Notes: generated by a model from the letters alone, not told the origin. Positions 8,100 to 16,814 are shown, numbered from the stretch's first letter. The stretch is 64,000 bases of DNA from JAKPUX01 sp964436305 (GCA_964436305.1 CAYTCI010000004.1:1-64000); one strand, 5' to 3'. Numbers and translations: made by a program.

Positions 8100-9665
8100 C
8101 TAATGTATCAGGATGCGATAAACCAGCATAACCGAGACGAAGGCGAGCAGCGGCAACCCGACCGCTACCGCCACACGGCGGTGTTTCCTCCTCGTCTTCT
8201 CCATCGTCGTTTCAATCCGGGGTATGGCCGCCAGCACCGGCAGTTTGAGCAGCCGCGCCACATCATCGGTGGTGCGCACCGTAACATCCAGTACCTCGCG
8301 CACGAGAACCAACCCGCCGCCCAGTCCCAGACCGAGCAGGAGCGAGAGGATCATGATCTGCTTGCGCTTCGGCTTGATCCGTTCCAGCGGGCGCTGCGCC
8401 GCCGAGAGCAGTTTGAATTTCATCTGTGATTCCTTGACATCAGCCGACTCGCGGATCTTGGTGCCTTGCGAGGTCTGCAGCAGCATCTCATAGATTTCCC
8501 GGTTGATCATCACATCCCGCTCCAGTTTGGAGCGATACCCCTCCTGCGAGGGTTGCCGGCGGACGACGTTGTTATGGGCCTGAATGATGCCCTGCAGCAC
8601 GATGCTGGTGTGCTGCAGCAGATAGCTCTCAAGCCGCATCTCCTCGAAGCGGATGGCATTGTTGACGATCTGCGGCGGCTGGTTGGCCAGATAGAGCGTG
8701 ACCTGGTTCTCGAGGCGGTCATAGATCTCACGCTTGAGCTGACCGATCTCCTCATTGAGCAGCACGATCTCGACGTCGCGCCAGTTGAATTTTTTCAGCA
8801 GCTCGCAGACATCCTCGGTCCGCTTGACCATCCGCTGACGCAGGTCATGGATATCCCGGTCGAGCTGTGCTTCATACCCCAGGGGCAGCTCCTTGAGCGT
8901 TCCGGCGGTGAGCTTTTGCATCTGGTCCCGCTTGGCCTGCAAATCGATCTCCGTCGAAAGTTTAACCGACTGCATCTCGGCCAGTTTTTCCGCGCTGAGC
9001 TGATTGTCGCTGAGACTGGTTTCGGTCAATCCCTGGTTGAACGACGCCAGGCGGCTCTCGGAATCCTCGAGACGTTTGCGGTAGATCTCCAGCTGCTGGG
9101 AACTGAAGCTGGCAGCGGCCGAACTGCTCTGGATCTGACTCTGTTGGGATTCGGCGATCGCCAGCGAGGTCACCAGGTGGGTCAGACGGTAGGCATCATC
9201 CGAGGTGCGGCCCTTGCCGTCAATCTCGATGAGATTGTAGGAGCGCATGCGGGTGCTGATGCGTGCCAGCAGATGCTCGATGTAGACCTGCTGGGAGACC
9301 ACCTTGCGGTCGATCGCGGGATTCTCCAGGCTCAACTGATTGATCTTGACAGCCAGTTTGGGATCCAGGGAGAGGTCCAGGCTGTCCATCAGTTGCAGGA
9401 GAAATCCCTCGCTGGTGATGCGCCGGCGGAAATACTCGATTTCGTCATGCTGTGGCGAGCCCGGGACAAAACGCAACTGGGAGCCGAGCAGGTCCGCATC
9501 GACGATCATCACCGTCGCGGACGATTCGTAGACTGGCGTCGCAGTGAAGGCATAGAACAATCCGGCAGCCATTGCCAGGGTCGCCGAAATGATCACATAC
9601 CAGCGGCGGCGCCAGAGCAGTTGCCGCCAGGCTTGCCAATCCTTGGAATTGGTGCTGTAAGCCAT
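8100..9665 (-). CDS. Wzz/GumC-like polysaccharide chain-length (co-polymerase) protein
   Basis: A 521-residue inner-membrane protein with one membrane helix near residues 22-42, followed by the Wzz-typical VYESSATVMI strand, and a second helix at the C-terminus. The region between (about 180-400) is rich in charged heptads and should form the long periplasmic coiled coil seen in polysaccharide co-polymerases. A cytoplasmic kinase domain is absent: the protein ends about 20 residues after the second helix. The kinase is the next gene downstream, 10 bases away. The protein is expected to set chain length and link the polymerase to the SLBB export channel encoded immediately upstream. Confidence 0.85.
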   Translation of the reverse strand: MAYSTNSKDWQAWRQLLWRRRWYVIISATLAMAAGLFYAFTATPVYESSATVMIVDADLLGSQLRFVPGSPQHDEIEYFRRRITSEGFLLQLMDSLDLSLDPKLAVKINQLSLENPAIDRKVVSQQVYIEHLLARISTRMRSYNLIEIDGKGRTSDDAYRLTHLVTSLAIAESQQSQIQSSSAAASFSSQQLEIYRKRLEDSESRLASFNQGLTETSLSDNQLSAEKLAEMQSVKLSTEIDLQAKRDQMQKLTAGTLKELPLGYEAQLDRDIHDLRQRMVKRTEDVCELLKKFNWRDVEIVLLNEEIGQLKREIYDRLENQVTLYLANQPPQIVNNAIRFEEMRLESYLLQHTSIVLQGIIQAHNNVVRRQPSQEGYRSKLERDVMINREIYEMLLQTSQGTKIRESADVKESQMKFKLLSAAQRPLERIKPKRKQIMILSLLLGLGLGGGLVLVREVLDVTVRTTDDVARLLKLPVLAAIPRIETTMEKTRRKHRRVAVAVGLPLLAFVSVMLVYRILIH

Positions 9666-9687
9666 AAGGTGCCTCTTAATAAGATAA

Positions 9688-10647
9688 CTAATTGTTCTGC
9701 AACAAATTAAATGCGAGGCCGGTCAAGGCCGCACCGGCAAAGATCATGAAGAAGTCCCAGGCGATGCTTTCGCGCAGCATTTTCCGGCGCGGAACGTATA
9801 TGGTATCCCCCGCCTTGACCATGAAGAAGGAGGGTGAACTTTCGTCCATGTACTTCTGGACGTCCACCTGGGTGACCGCCGAGTAGACGCCGTTCTTGCG
9901 GATCACCCGCACATCGCTCAGTTTCGCCTCGGCGGTCGGTCCACCCGAGGTCACCAGCGCCTCAAGCAGGTTCAGCTCCTTGTTGAAGGTGATCACACCC
10001 GGATTCCGCACCTCGCCGTAAATGAAGAGGACGTTTTGCTGGGGCTGCACGGACTGGATGCCGGAGGTGGCCGCATTCCCGAGGACCGCCGGTACATAGA
10101 TATTGTCGCCGGGCTCCACTTTGGGGAGGGCCTGGAAATTGCGGTTGCGCAAGGCCTCGGCCACATCAACGGCGATGGTCCGCGGCTCGCCGTTGGCGTC
10201 GTTGCGGATGATCAGAACGTTGTTGAGATTGGCGGTCTCGAGCGGCCCGCCTGCCTCGGAGATGATGTCCCAGAGATTGGGGATCACCTCGAAGGTATAT
10301 TTTTGCGGTGTACGGACATGACCCATCACGTAGACCTTGCGGCTGCCGTATTCGGTGACCTTGACCGAGGCATTGGTGATCCGGCGGTTATAGATCGCGA
10401 TGCGTTCGACCACGGCTTCCCCCAGCTGATCGGTGGTGAGGCCCTCGGCCTTGATATTGCCGCCGATCGGCAGCGAGATCTGGCCGTCCGATCCCACCCG
10501 CGCGGTGACGTTGAGGGTGTTATCCTGCCAGAAGGAAACGGTGACGACATCATCCTTGCCGATGATATAGCCTTGTGCCCAGGCGAGAGCAGCCAGGGCG
10601 AGCGATCCGATCACAGTCAACAGTACTATCTTGCTTCTCATGCACAA
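9688..10647 (-). CDS. Wza-like polysaccharide export protein (SLBB domains)
   Basis: A 319-residue secreted protein of the outer-membrane polysaccharide export family. A signal peptide covers the first 24 residues (cleavage after ALAWA). The poly_export domain starts with YIIGKDDVVTVSFW, a typical opening, and contains the GGNIKAEGLTTDQL segment; two SLBB domains follow (YVMGHVRTPQKYTFE and IYGEVRNPGVITFN). A hydrophobic segment near the C-terminus (FFMIFAGAALTGLAFNLL) could be the membrane-spanning helix that forms the outer-membrane pore in Wza. There is no lipobox cysteine. The Wzz-like gene follows after 22 bases, as is usual for these partners. Confidence 0.88.
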   Translation of the reverse strand: MCMRSKIVLLTVIGSLALAALAWAQGYIIGKDDVVTVSFWQDNTLNVTARVGSDGQISLPIGGNIKAEGLTTDQLGEAVVERIAIYNRRITNASVKVTEYGSRKVYVMGHVRTPQKYTFEVIPNLWDIISEAGGPLETANLNNVLIIRNDANGEPRTIAVDVAEALRNRNFQALPKVEPGDNIYVPAVLGNAATSGIQSVQPQQNVLFIYGEVRNPGVITFNKELNLLEALVTSGGPTAEAKLSDVRVIRKNGVYSAVTQVDVQKYMDESSPSFFMVKAGDTIYVPRRKMLRESIAWDFFMIFAGAALTGLAFNLLQNN

Positions 10648-10664
10648 ACTCCAGTTCGCTAGCG

Positions 10665-12506
10665 TTAGGGCAGGGTGGTGCCCTTGACCACGTTGCTGCC
10701 CGCTGACCGGCCTTGCAGGTCATAGACATAGAGACGGTAATAATAGCTGGTAGTGCTGCTCAGGCCGACATCATCATGGGTGGTAACGGTGGCGGAATTG
10801 AGGATGACGATCGGGATGTCGCTGTTATCCACCTGGGCGGAATTACCCCGGTAGAGGCGGTAATTGGCAAAATTGGGATTGAGGCTTGCACTCCAGGTCA
10901 ACCGCAGGGTCGAACTGAGCGTCGCCACCGGCGCTGCCAGAACCACCGGAGCCGGTCCCTCCTCGGAGAGGGTGGTGACCTCGATCGTATTGCTGCCGGT
11001 GAGGTTGCCGCTCTGATCCACGGTGTAGAGGCGGTACCAGTAGGTGGTACCCGGCGCCAGGCCGCTTTCCTGCTGCTGGGTGGTGGTTCGCGCCGAGATC
11101 AGGGCCACCTGATAGTCCTGATCGCTGACAGCCGGCTGGCTGCTGCGGAAGAGGCGATAGACGGCGAAATCGCTCTCGCTGCTCTGGCTCCAGCTCAGGA
11201 CCGCACTGGTGGCGGTCACATTGAGCGCGGGCTGAAGCACCACGGCCTCTGGTGCCAGATTGGCGGCGGTGTGGCCGGTCACGACATTGCTGCCCGAGGC
11301 CAATCCCTGCCGATCGTAGACATAAAGCCGGTAGTAGTAGTCGCGATCGTAGCTCAGCAGCGAGTCCACGGCATGGTTGCTCGCAGCGGTGGTGACGACG
11401 GCCACCATCAGATCGGTGGAGTCGACCGCGGCGGCCGTGGAGCGGAAGAGCTTGTAGAGCGAAAAATCGGCATCGCTGCTGACCGTCCAGCTCAGATGCA
11501 AGGCATCGGCACGGCGGCTGAGCCGCTCCGGCCGGAACAGGGTGACCGCAGCCGGGGGATTCTCGATGGTCAGGGTCTGGATCGCCGTAAAGGCATCAGA
11601 AGCATTGCCGGCGATGTCTGTGAAATTGCCGGTGAGGAGGATGGCCTGCTGATCCTCGACCGGTGGGATGATGTAATCGTGGCTGTAGAGCCCGTCAGCG
11701 GCGGTCAGATCGCCATGGCTGCCGTCATCATAAAGATGGATGCCGGTCAGCAGGCTGCCGATAGTGACCGTGGCCTGCCCGTTGGCCTCGCCGGTGCGCA
11801 TGCGCAGCTTGATCACATCTCCGATGCGGCGCGGCTGGGTGCCATTGGTGATCTCGAGGCTCTGGATCGCTGCACGGGTGTCCAGATGGATATCATCCGT
11901 CACCGGGGTAGCGCTCTGATTACCCTCCCCGTCCAGAAAGATGGCGTAGAGATGTTTGAGGCCATCGCCCGGCATAAAAGTCCATTCCATCGTTGTGCTG
12001 TACAGCTGCCAGGATGCGCCGGTCAGGCTGGAATCCTGTCCGATCTTGACGTAGCGGGTGCCGGCCGGTGCGATGAAACCCAGAGTGATCGCAAAGGAAT
12101 TGGTATAGAGCGCGCCGCTGTTGATGGTCATCGAGTAGAGCCCGGGGGTAGCCGAAACCGCCGTGGAGAGGCCACCGCGCAGCCCGGCGGTGTTGCAGGC
12201 AGCCACCTGATAGATATAACTCTGGCCGTTGAGCAGGCCGGTATCCAGATAGCCGGTCGTGACCGATGAGTCGAGGACAACCGGTTTATCACGCAGGCTG
12301 TCGCTGCGGAAGATGAAATAACGGCTGATCTCACCGGGCGGCGGAGTCCAGGTGAGGCGGACCGAGCGGTCCAGCACGCGCGCCGTCAAATGGGCCGGGG
12401 CAGCGGGATAACTGGAGCGTGCGACCCGGACCGGATCGGAGATTTGTTCACATGCTGCAGCCAGCAGGAGCAGCATCGAGGCCGCCAGAAAGTACCTGAG
12501 GTTCAT
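10665..12506 (-). CDS. Lipoprotein with repeated fibronectin type III domains
   Basis: A 613-residue predicted lipoprotein. The signal peptide ends in a clear lipobox, LLAAAC, with Cys19 as the lipidated residue. The first fibronectin III domain (about 35-120) is followed by an Ig-like section with GDLTAADGLYSHDY near residue 275. Three closely related fibronectin III repeats fill the C-terminal half, each with a YYYRLYVYD-like strand and a GSN turn. The position between the PEGA protein and the SLBB exporter suggests a surface or periplasmic binding role linked to the exported polysaccharide. Alternatives are an adhesin or a structural partner of the export channel. No enzymatic motif is visible. 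Confidence 0.75.
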   Translation of the reverse strand: MNLRYFLAASMLLLLAAACEQISDPVRVARSSYPAAPAHLTARVLDRSVRLTWTPPPGEISRYFIFRSDSLRDKPVVLDSSVTTGYLDTGLLNGQSYIYQVAACNTAGLRGGLSTAVSATPGLYSMTINSGALYTNSFAITLGFIAPAGTRYVKIGQDSSLTGASWQLYSTTMEWTFMPGDGLKHLYAIFLDGEGNQSATPVTDDIHLDTRAAIQSLEITNGTQPRRIGDVIKLRMRTGEANGQATVTIGSLLTGIHLYDDGSHGDLTAADGLYSHDYIIPPVEDQQAILLTGNFTDIAGNASDAFTAIQTLTIENPPAAVTLFRPERLSRRADALHLSWTVSSDADFSLYKLFRSTAAAVDSTDLMVAVVTTAASNHAVDSLLSYDRDYYYRLYVYDRQGLASGSNVVTGHTAANLAPEAVVLQPALNVTATSAVLSWSQSSESDFAVYRLFRSSQPAVSDQDYQVALISARTTTQQQESGLAPGTTYWYRLYTVDQSGNLTGSNTIEVTTLSEEGPAPVVLAAPVATLSSTLRLTWSASLNPNFANYRLYRGNSAQVDNSDIPIVILNSATVTTHDDVGLSSTTSYYYRLYVYDLQGRSAGSNVVKGTTLP

Positions 12507-12517
12507 GGTCCAGCCTC

Positions 12518-13306
12518 CTAAAAGGGAAGAGTATATGAGATTGTGAAGCCGCTGCCGTCGGAGGCCGGCCCGCTCGTTCCCGGATCGGCGAGAAACTCGA
12601 TCTGGCGCAGTTTTTTCGGAAAGACAAAGAGCGCGTCGAGAAAATTGAAGGCGTGCAGCCCTGCAAGAGAAAAAAGGGCCGCGCGACGCCAGGTCTCCGC
12701 TTGCTGGTAGCGGTCATGGGCCCTGCGGACCGCCAGCCAGGCCTCGGGCTCCAGTGCCAGCTGCCGGCTGGCCGACCGATAGTCCGCCACCCGGGCATTG
12801 TACTCGTCCTGCCGTTGCGTGAATTGATTGTGGGCATAGGCCAGCGAGAGCATCGCGCCCCCCTCCAGGACCTGGAGGATGCGGGATTTGGTCTTTTGCT
12901 CGGTGTAATCCTGACCCCAACCGGGAAAAACCAGGGAACGGGCCACCGCCATCTTGCGCGTTTTGGGAGTGAGCATGAAAGTGATCGTTTCGATCTTGCG
13001 CGCGCCAAAATCGATGTCGCGCGAGACGGTCTCATAACCGCGTTTCTCGGCGTAGAGCCGGTAGCGCCCGCTGAGCTGATAGGGGAAGGAACAGGGGGTT
13101 TTGCCGATGATCTCGCCTTCAATGGTCACTGTGGCGCCGCTGGGACGGGATTCGATCATGAAACCCTTGGCCGCATCCTGGTTTCCCTGCGCCCGGAGCG
13201 TGCTGCCCGGAGAGCAAAGCAGAATCAGCAAGAGGAGCGTGAGGTGTTGGCCGTGCTGCCAGCATCGGCTGGCCAGTAAGGGTAACTGTGTTTTTATCTG
13301 CTGCAT
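12518..13306 (-). CDS. PEGA-domain protein with DUF5683-like C-terminal region
   Basis: A 262-residue predicted envelope protein, first gene of the polysaccharide operon. The ATG giving MQQIKTQLPLL is preferred: GAGG lies about seven bases upstream and a hydrophobic signal segment follows (TLLLLILLCSPG). A PEGA domain follows (about residues 52-120: ESRPSGATVTIEGEIIGKTP). PEGA domains are beta-rich modules often linked to surface layers or glycans. The C-terminal half contains LVFPGWGQDYTEQ, a sequence characteristic of DUF5683-type proteins in FCB-group bacteria, and a hydrophobic stretch near residues 165-180. Function is unknown. Its place in front of the export genes suggests a structural role in the export machine. 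Confidence 0.72.
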   Translation of the reverse strand: MQQIKTQLPLLASRCWQHGQHLTLLLLILLCSPGSTLRAQGNQDAAKGFMIESRPSGATVTIEGEIIGKTPCSFPYQLSGRYRLYAEKRGYETVSRDIDFGARKIETITFMLTPKTRKMAVARSLVFPGWGQDYTEQKTKSRILQVLEGGAMLSLAYAHNQFTQRQDEYNARVADYRSASRQLALEPEAWLAVRRAHDRYQQAETWRRAALFSLAGLHAFNFLDALFVFPKKLRQIEFLADPGTSGPASDGSGFTISYTLPF

Positions 13307-13345
13307 GCAAGCCTCACAAATCACTAATTTTAGCCAAAAAAGAAC

Positions 13346-13374
13346 TTGACAAACCGACTGCCGTTTTGTATTTT
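13346..13374 (+). promoter_or_regulatory. Sigma70-like promoter for a candidate small RNA
   Basis: The -35 box TTGACA (13346-13351) matches the consensus exactly, the spacer is 17 bases, and the -10 box is TATTTT (13369-13374). It points away from the polysaccharide operon. A start near 13381 would leave only about 100 bases before the terminator at 13435-13481. Confidence 0.65.
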
Positions 13375-13380
13375 GTGCAG

Positions 13381-13481
13381 ACAAAAAAAGCCCACGGCAG
13401 CTTGTGCGCAAGCACGAGCCGCAGTTGTGGCGACGCTGCCAGCATTAATGACTTGGCCGGTCTGCTGGCAGCTTTTTTTTT
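13381..13481 (+). ncRNA. Candidate orphan small RNA
   Basis: About 100 bases lie between a near-consensus promoter and a strong intrinsic terminator, and no open reading frame with a ribosome site is present. The 5' part can fold into a nested structure: CCAC (13392-13395) with GTGG (13427-13430), GGC (13396-13398) with GCC (13418-13420), and an inner GCTTG-TGCG-CAAGC hairpin (13400-13413). It does not match the cyclic-di-GMP, cobalamin or SAM riboswitch patterns that I can check by eye. No gene follows for about 780 bases, so a stand-alone RNA is more likely than a leader. It could regulate the divergent polysaccharide operon. This is inference from signals alone. Confidence 0.45.
13435..13481 (+). 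terminator. Intrinsic terminator of the candidate small RNA
   Basis: Ten-base perfect stem GCTGCCAGCA / TGCTGGCAGC (13435-13444 with 13463-13472), followed at once by nine T residues on the plus strand. Confidence 0.8.
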
Positions 13482-14263
13482 ATTGGGGATGATGACGCCG
13501 CAGTCCGAACGGACTCGTGCCTCTTTTCAAGAGTACGACGTCAAGCCTATCGAGCGATCCCCCATCGCAAGGGCTGATTGGAAACCTGTTTTGAACTGGA
13601 TTTGTTGATTATGGATACGCGCTGCTAAGGCTCTGAAGCTGCTGATCCTCACCGGGCTGTTGCGCGGGCTGTGCCCCCCAGATGCATTCGTTGGCTGGGA
13701 TTTCTTTCACAAAGCGGGATTTTGGTACGATGAAGGTGTACGTTGTACAAGAAGCTGTGTTTCGCAGGCGGATTTGCCGAGACCGGATTGCCAAAGCTTC
13801 ACCTTGAACACCTTGATGCCGCAAAATCCCCCACCACCCCACCACCCTCTCGGATAAAGAGAACAGGGTCAATAGTTGGAGCAGATTTGCTGTCGAGCAA
13901 GATTCAGGCTTGAAGCGATTTACTACCCATCGTGGTCTGGATAGTCTTTCATTGGCGTTGCTGTACAAGAAATATACAGAGTGTGGACTTCAATGTCAAC
14001 AGAAAAATGCAAAAAAGTAATTTTTTTAACGCCTATACGCCAATATTATGCAAAAACTAGTCAATTTAAGCGTCGTGTGGGCTACAACCGGCGTGCAGGG
14101 ACCCTGGCGGGCTCCCGGTCCCCGGTAAAATGGCCCCGGCAAACCCCACCCGCAGTGGTGATCTGCCCGCAGGCCCTCGGGCTTGACACCGGAAGAGTGG
14201 AACAAATCCGGCAGATTCCTTGTTGAAAAGTACAAACCACCCCTTAATCAACAGGAGTATGTC
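13482..14263. other. Gene-poor interval of about 780 bases
   Basis: No convincing coding region. A 119-codon minus-strand reading frame at 13609-13968 has no ribosome site and a low-complexity composition unlike its neighbours. A short plus-strand peptide frame beginning near 13730 ends after 25 codons. An imperfect GC-rich hairpin lies at 14087-14126 (ACCGG..GGGACC / GGTCC..CCGGT). The segment is locally AT-richer than the surrounding genes, for example around 14000-14070. It may hold control sequence for the DUF937 gene or decayed sequence. Confidence 0.4.
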
Positions 14264-14845
14264 ATGAATGCATTGATGCAAATGCTGATCCAGCAGCTGA
14301 GCGGTAATGCCGTCGGCAAAATCGCCAAACAACTGGGCCTCGACACCACAACCGCCTCCCGGGCCGTCGGTATGGCCATCCCGGTCCTTATGTCCGCCCT
14401 CACCCGCAATTCGGCGACCGAAGCGGGCGCCTCGTCGTTGCACAACGCCCTGGTCAAGGACCATGACGGCTCTATCTTTGACAACCTTGGCGGCCTGATC
14501 AGCAATGTTGCCGGTGGTTCCGGCGCCGGCATCCTCAAGCACATCCTCGGTGCCGACCAGACGGTGGTCACCTCCCGCATCAGCCAGAGCGCCGGCATCG
14601 ACACCGGCACCATGGGGCAAATCATGCAAATGGTCGCACCGATGGTCATGGGCGCCCTGGGCAAAACCACCCGCGATGAGGGTCTGGACAGCTCGGGCCT
14701 CTCCGCCTTGCTCACCGGCCAGCAGCAGGAGGCCGAAAGCGCCCAGCCTGATCTCTTCGGTTCGCTCAACCGGATGCTCGACTCGGATGGCGATGGCAGC
14801 TCAATGGACGAGATCGGCGGCATTCTCGGCAAACTCTTCAGTTGA
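14264..14845 (+). CDS. DUF937 (YidB-like) domain protein
   Basis: A 193-residue cytoplasmic protein. The ATG giving MNALMQML is chosen because AGGAG lies six bases upstream. Almost the whole length matches the DUF937 pattern of short helices and glycine-rich turns: QLSGNAVGKIAKQLGLD, AIPVLMSALTRN and the glycine-rich IFDNLGGLISN region, ending with IGGILGKLFS, the usual closing segment. The family is widespread; no enzymatic activity is established that I know of. The gene stands alone, with a gene-poor stretch before it and an intrinsic terminator after it, so it is probably monocistronic. Confidence 0.8.
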   Translation: MNALMQMLIQQLSGNAVGKIAKQLGLDTTTASRAVGMAIPVLMSALTRNSATEAGASSLHNALVKDHDGSIFDNLGGLISNVAGGSGAGILKHILGADQTVVTSRISQSAGIDTGTMGQIMQMVAPMVMGALGKTTRDEGLDSSGLSALLTGQQQEAESAQPDLFGSLNRMLDSDGDGSSMDEIGGILGKLFS

Positions 14846-14904
14846 TCGCAACCCGGCAGCCTGGAGCCCGCAGAAACGATCCGGGCTGCCACTCCTTTTG
14901 ATAC

Positions 14905-14935
14905 AAGCCTGCACCCTCCAGCGCAGGCTTTTTTG
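14905..14935 (+). terminator. Intrinsic terminator after the DUF937 gene
   Basis: Stem AAGCCTGC / GCAGGCTT (14905-14912 with 14923-14930), followed by a run of six T. The next gene begins 20 bases later, so it separates the two transcripts. Confidence 0.8.
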
Positions 14936-14954
14936 TGGATTCGGACCAACGCCC

Positions 14955-16814
14955 ATGACCAACTCCAACCCACGGCGGCGATTGCTCAATCCCGGCGAAA
15001 TCGAGCTGCTCGCCCCGGCGCGCGATCCCGAGGCCGGCCGGGCCGCCATCGATTTCGGCGCTGACGCCCTCTATATCGGCGCCCCCCGCTTCGGCGCCCG
15101 CGAACAGGCCGGCAACAGCCTGGAGGAACTCGCCACCCTGATCGAGTTCGCCCACCGCTTCTGGTGCCGGGTCTATATTACCCTCAATACGCTGATCCAC
15201 GACCATGAACTGGACGAGGCCGTCGCTCTGACGCATCAGCTGCATGATCTGGGGGCGGACGGCCTGATCATCCAGGACACCGGCTTGCTCGAGTCGGATC
15301 TGCCCCCCCTGCCGCTGATCGCCAGCACCCAGATGCACAACCACACCCCCGCGCGGGTGGCCTTTCTCGAGGCGGCCGGTTTTCAGCGTGCGATCCTCGC
15401 GCGCGAGCTCGATCTGGAGCAGATTCGCGCCATCCGTCAGGAGAGCGGCATCGAGCTGGAGTGCTTCATCCATGGAGCGCTGTGCGTTTCTTACAGCGGC
15501 CAGTGTTATCTCAGCCTCGCCCGCGGCGGCCGCAGCGGCAACCGCGGCCAGTGCGCCCAACCCTGCCGGCTCCCCTACCGCCTCGTCGACAGCGCCGGCC
15601 GGACCCTGGCCGGGCGGCAGCACCTCCTCAGCCTGCGCGATCTCAATCTCTCGGCGGCGCTCGGCGATCTGATCGACGCCGGCATCACCTCCTTCAAGAT
15701 CGAAGGCCGGCTCAAGGAGGCCTCCTATGTCAAGAATCTCGTCCGCTGGTATCGGCATCAGCTCGACGAGCTGCTGCCGGAGCGTGCTCTGCGACCCGCT
15801 GCCTCCGGCCGCAGCAGCGCCGGTTTTGTCCCCGACCCGGCGAAGAGCTTCAACCGCGGCTTCACCACCTATTTTCTCCACGGGGCCGACCGGACGCTGA
15901 CGGCGCGGGCGACGCCCAAATTTACCGGGGAGCCGCTCGGCACCGTTGCCCGCTGCCACGGGGGTCAACTTGAACTCGCGCCCGGTGCGCCGGCCCTGCA
16001 CAACGGCGACGGCCTCACCTGGCTGGATCCGGCGGGCGAACTGCAGGGCGTGCGCGTTAACCGGGTCGAGGGGCGGCGTGCCTTCCTTGACCGGCCCCTC
16101 TCCTTGCCCGCGGGCACGCCTGTCGCGCGGAATTACGATCACGCCTTCCTCGCCGTCCTGAAAAAAGAAACGGGCGGCCGCACGGTGGCGGTCGCCCTCC
16201 ATTTCAGAATGACACCGGCAGGATTTTGCCTGCAGGGGGTGGACGAGGACGGTGTGACCGCCGAGGTCTCCCTGACGGTGGCCCATCAAACGGCCCGCGC
16301 TCCGGCGCAGGCGGAAGAACAGGTTCGCCATCAGCTGAGCCGCTGCGGCGGCACCGCCTTTCGCTGCACCGGCGTGCAAATCGAATGGGCGGAGCCCTGT
16401 TTCCTCCCCCTCTCCGAGCTCAACCGGCTGCGGCGCGATCTGCTGGGGGCCCTCCTCGCCGCTCGCCTGCGTACCCATCCCCTGCTCCGTGTCCCGCTGC
16501 AGCCGAACGCCGTCCCTTTCCCGGAGAATCGCCTGGGATTCGAGGGCAACGTCCTCAACCGTCGTGCCCGTGCCTTCTACGCGCGCCACGGGGTGCAAGA
16601 GATCGAACCCGCCGCGGAGTCGGGCCTCGATATGCGCGGCCGGCGCGTGATGACGACCCGCTACTGCATCCGCCGCGAACTCGGCCTGTGCGGCAAAGCC
16701 CTGCAAGCCGCCGGCTATGCCGAGCCGCTCTTCCTCCTCGATGACCAGGGCGAAGCCCTGCGCCTCCACTTCCGCTGTGAGCCCTGCGAGATGGAGCTCT
16801 ACCTCCCCGACTGA
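14955..16814 (+). CDS. U32 family peptidase / RlhA-type RNA hydroxylation protein
   Basis: A 619-residue protein of the U32 'collagenase-like' family. The start ATG gives MTNSNPRRRLLNPGEIELLAPA; the region from ELLAPA to about residue 300 is the U32 barrel, with the family signature ECFIHGALCVSYSGQC and conserved cysteines at about 184, 200 and 204. The rest corresponds to the DUF3656-type middle region and a C-terminal part with four more cysteines (YCIRRELGLCG and FRCEPCEME). Despite the peptidase name, characterised members such as RlhA and TrhP hydroxylate cytidine or uridine in RNA and need an iron-sulfur cluster; the cysteine pattern and length fit RlhA best. It ends ten bases before the convergent permease gene, with no terminator between. 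Confidence 0.83.
   Translation: MTNSNPRRRLLNPGEIELLAPARDPEAGRAAIDFGADALYIGAPRFGAREQAGNSLEELATLIEFAHRFWCRVYITLNTLIHDHELDEAVALTHQLHDLGADGLIIQDTGLLESDLPPLPLIASTQMHNHTPARVAFLEAAGFQRAILARELDLEQIRAIRQESGIELECFIHGALCVSYSGQCYLSLARGGRSGNRGQCAQPCRLPYRLVDSAGRTLAGRQHLLSLRDLNLSAALGDLIDAGITSFKIEGRLKEASYVKNLVRWYRHQLDELLPERALRPAASGRSSAGFVPDPAKSFNRGFTTYFLHGADRTLTARATPKFTGEPLGTVARCHGGQLELAPGAPALHNGDGLTWLDPAGELQGVRVNRVEGRRAFLDRPLSLPAGTPVARNYDHAFLAVLKKETGGRTVAVALHFRMTPAGFCLQGVDEDGVTAEVSLTVAHQTARAPAQAEEQVRHQLSRCGGTAFRCTGVQIEWAEPCFLPLSELNRLRRDLLGALLAARLRTHPLLRVPLQPNAVPFPENRLGFEGNVLNRRARAFYARHGVQEIEPAAESGLDMRGRRVMTTRYCIRRELGLCGKALQAAGYAEPLFLLDDQGEALRLHFRCEPCEMELYLPD

Noticed and set aside
8466..9710. A 414-codon plus-strand frame across the Wzz-like gene
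   Set aside because: Antisense shadow of a recognisable Wzz-like protein.
10713..12269. A 518-codon plus-strand frame across the fibronectin-III gene
   Set aside because: Shadow of repeated fibronectin units; no domain or ribosome site.
13381..13440. Possible cyclic-di-GMP riboswitch upstream of the polysaccharide operon
   Set aside because: The expected GGCAAACC and GACGCAAAGCC elements and tandem GNRA hairpins are absent, and the element is transcribed away from the operon.
13609..13968. A 119-codon minus-strand frame in the gap before the DUF937 gene
   Set aside because: No ribosome site and no recognisable motif; the composition differs from real genes here. It could be a decayed gene, but this cannot be shown.
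14087..14126. Transposon end or REP element
   Set aside because: A single imperfect hairpin with no transposase, target duplication or second copy in the window.
14838..16769. A 643-codon minus-strand frame across the U32 gene
   Set aside because: It is an antisense shadow of a clear protein family, with no ribosome site and a composition typical of reverse frames in GC-rich DNA.
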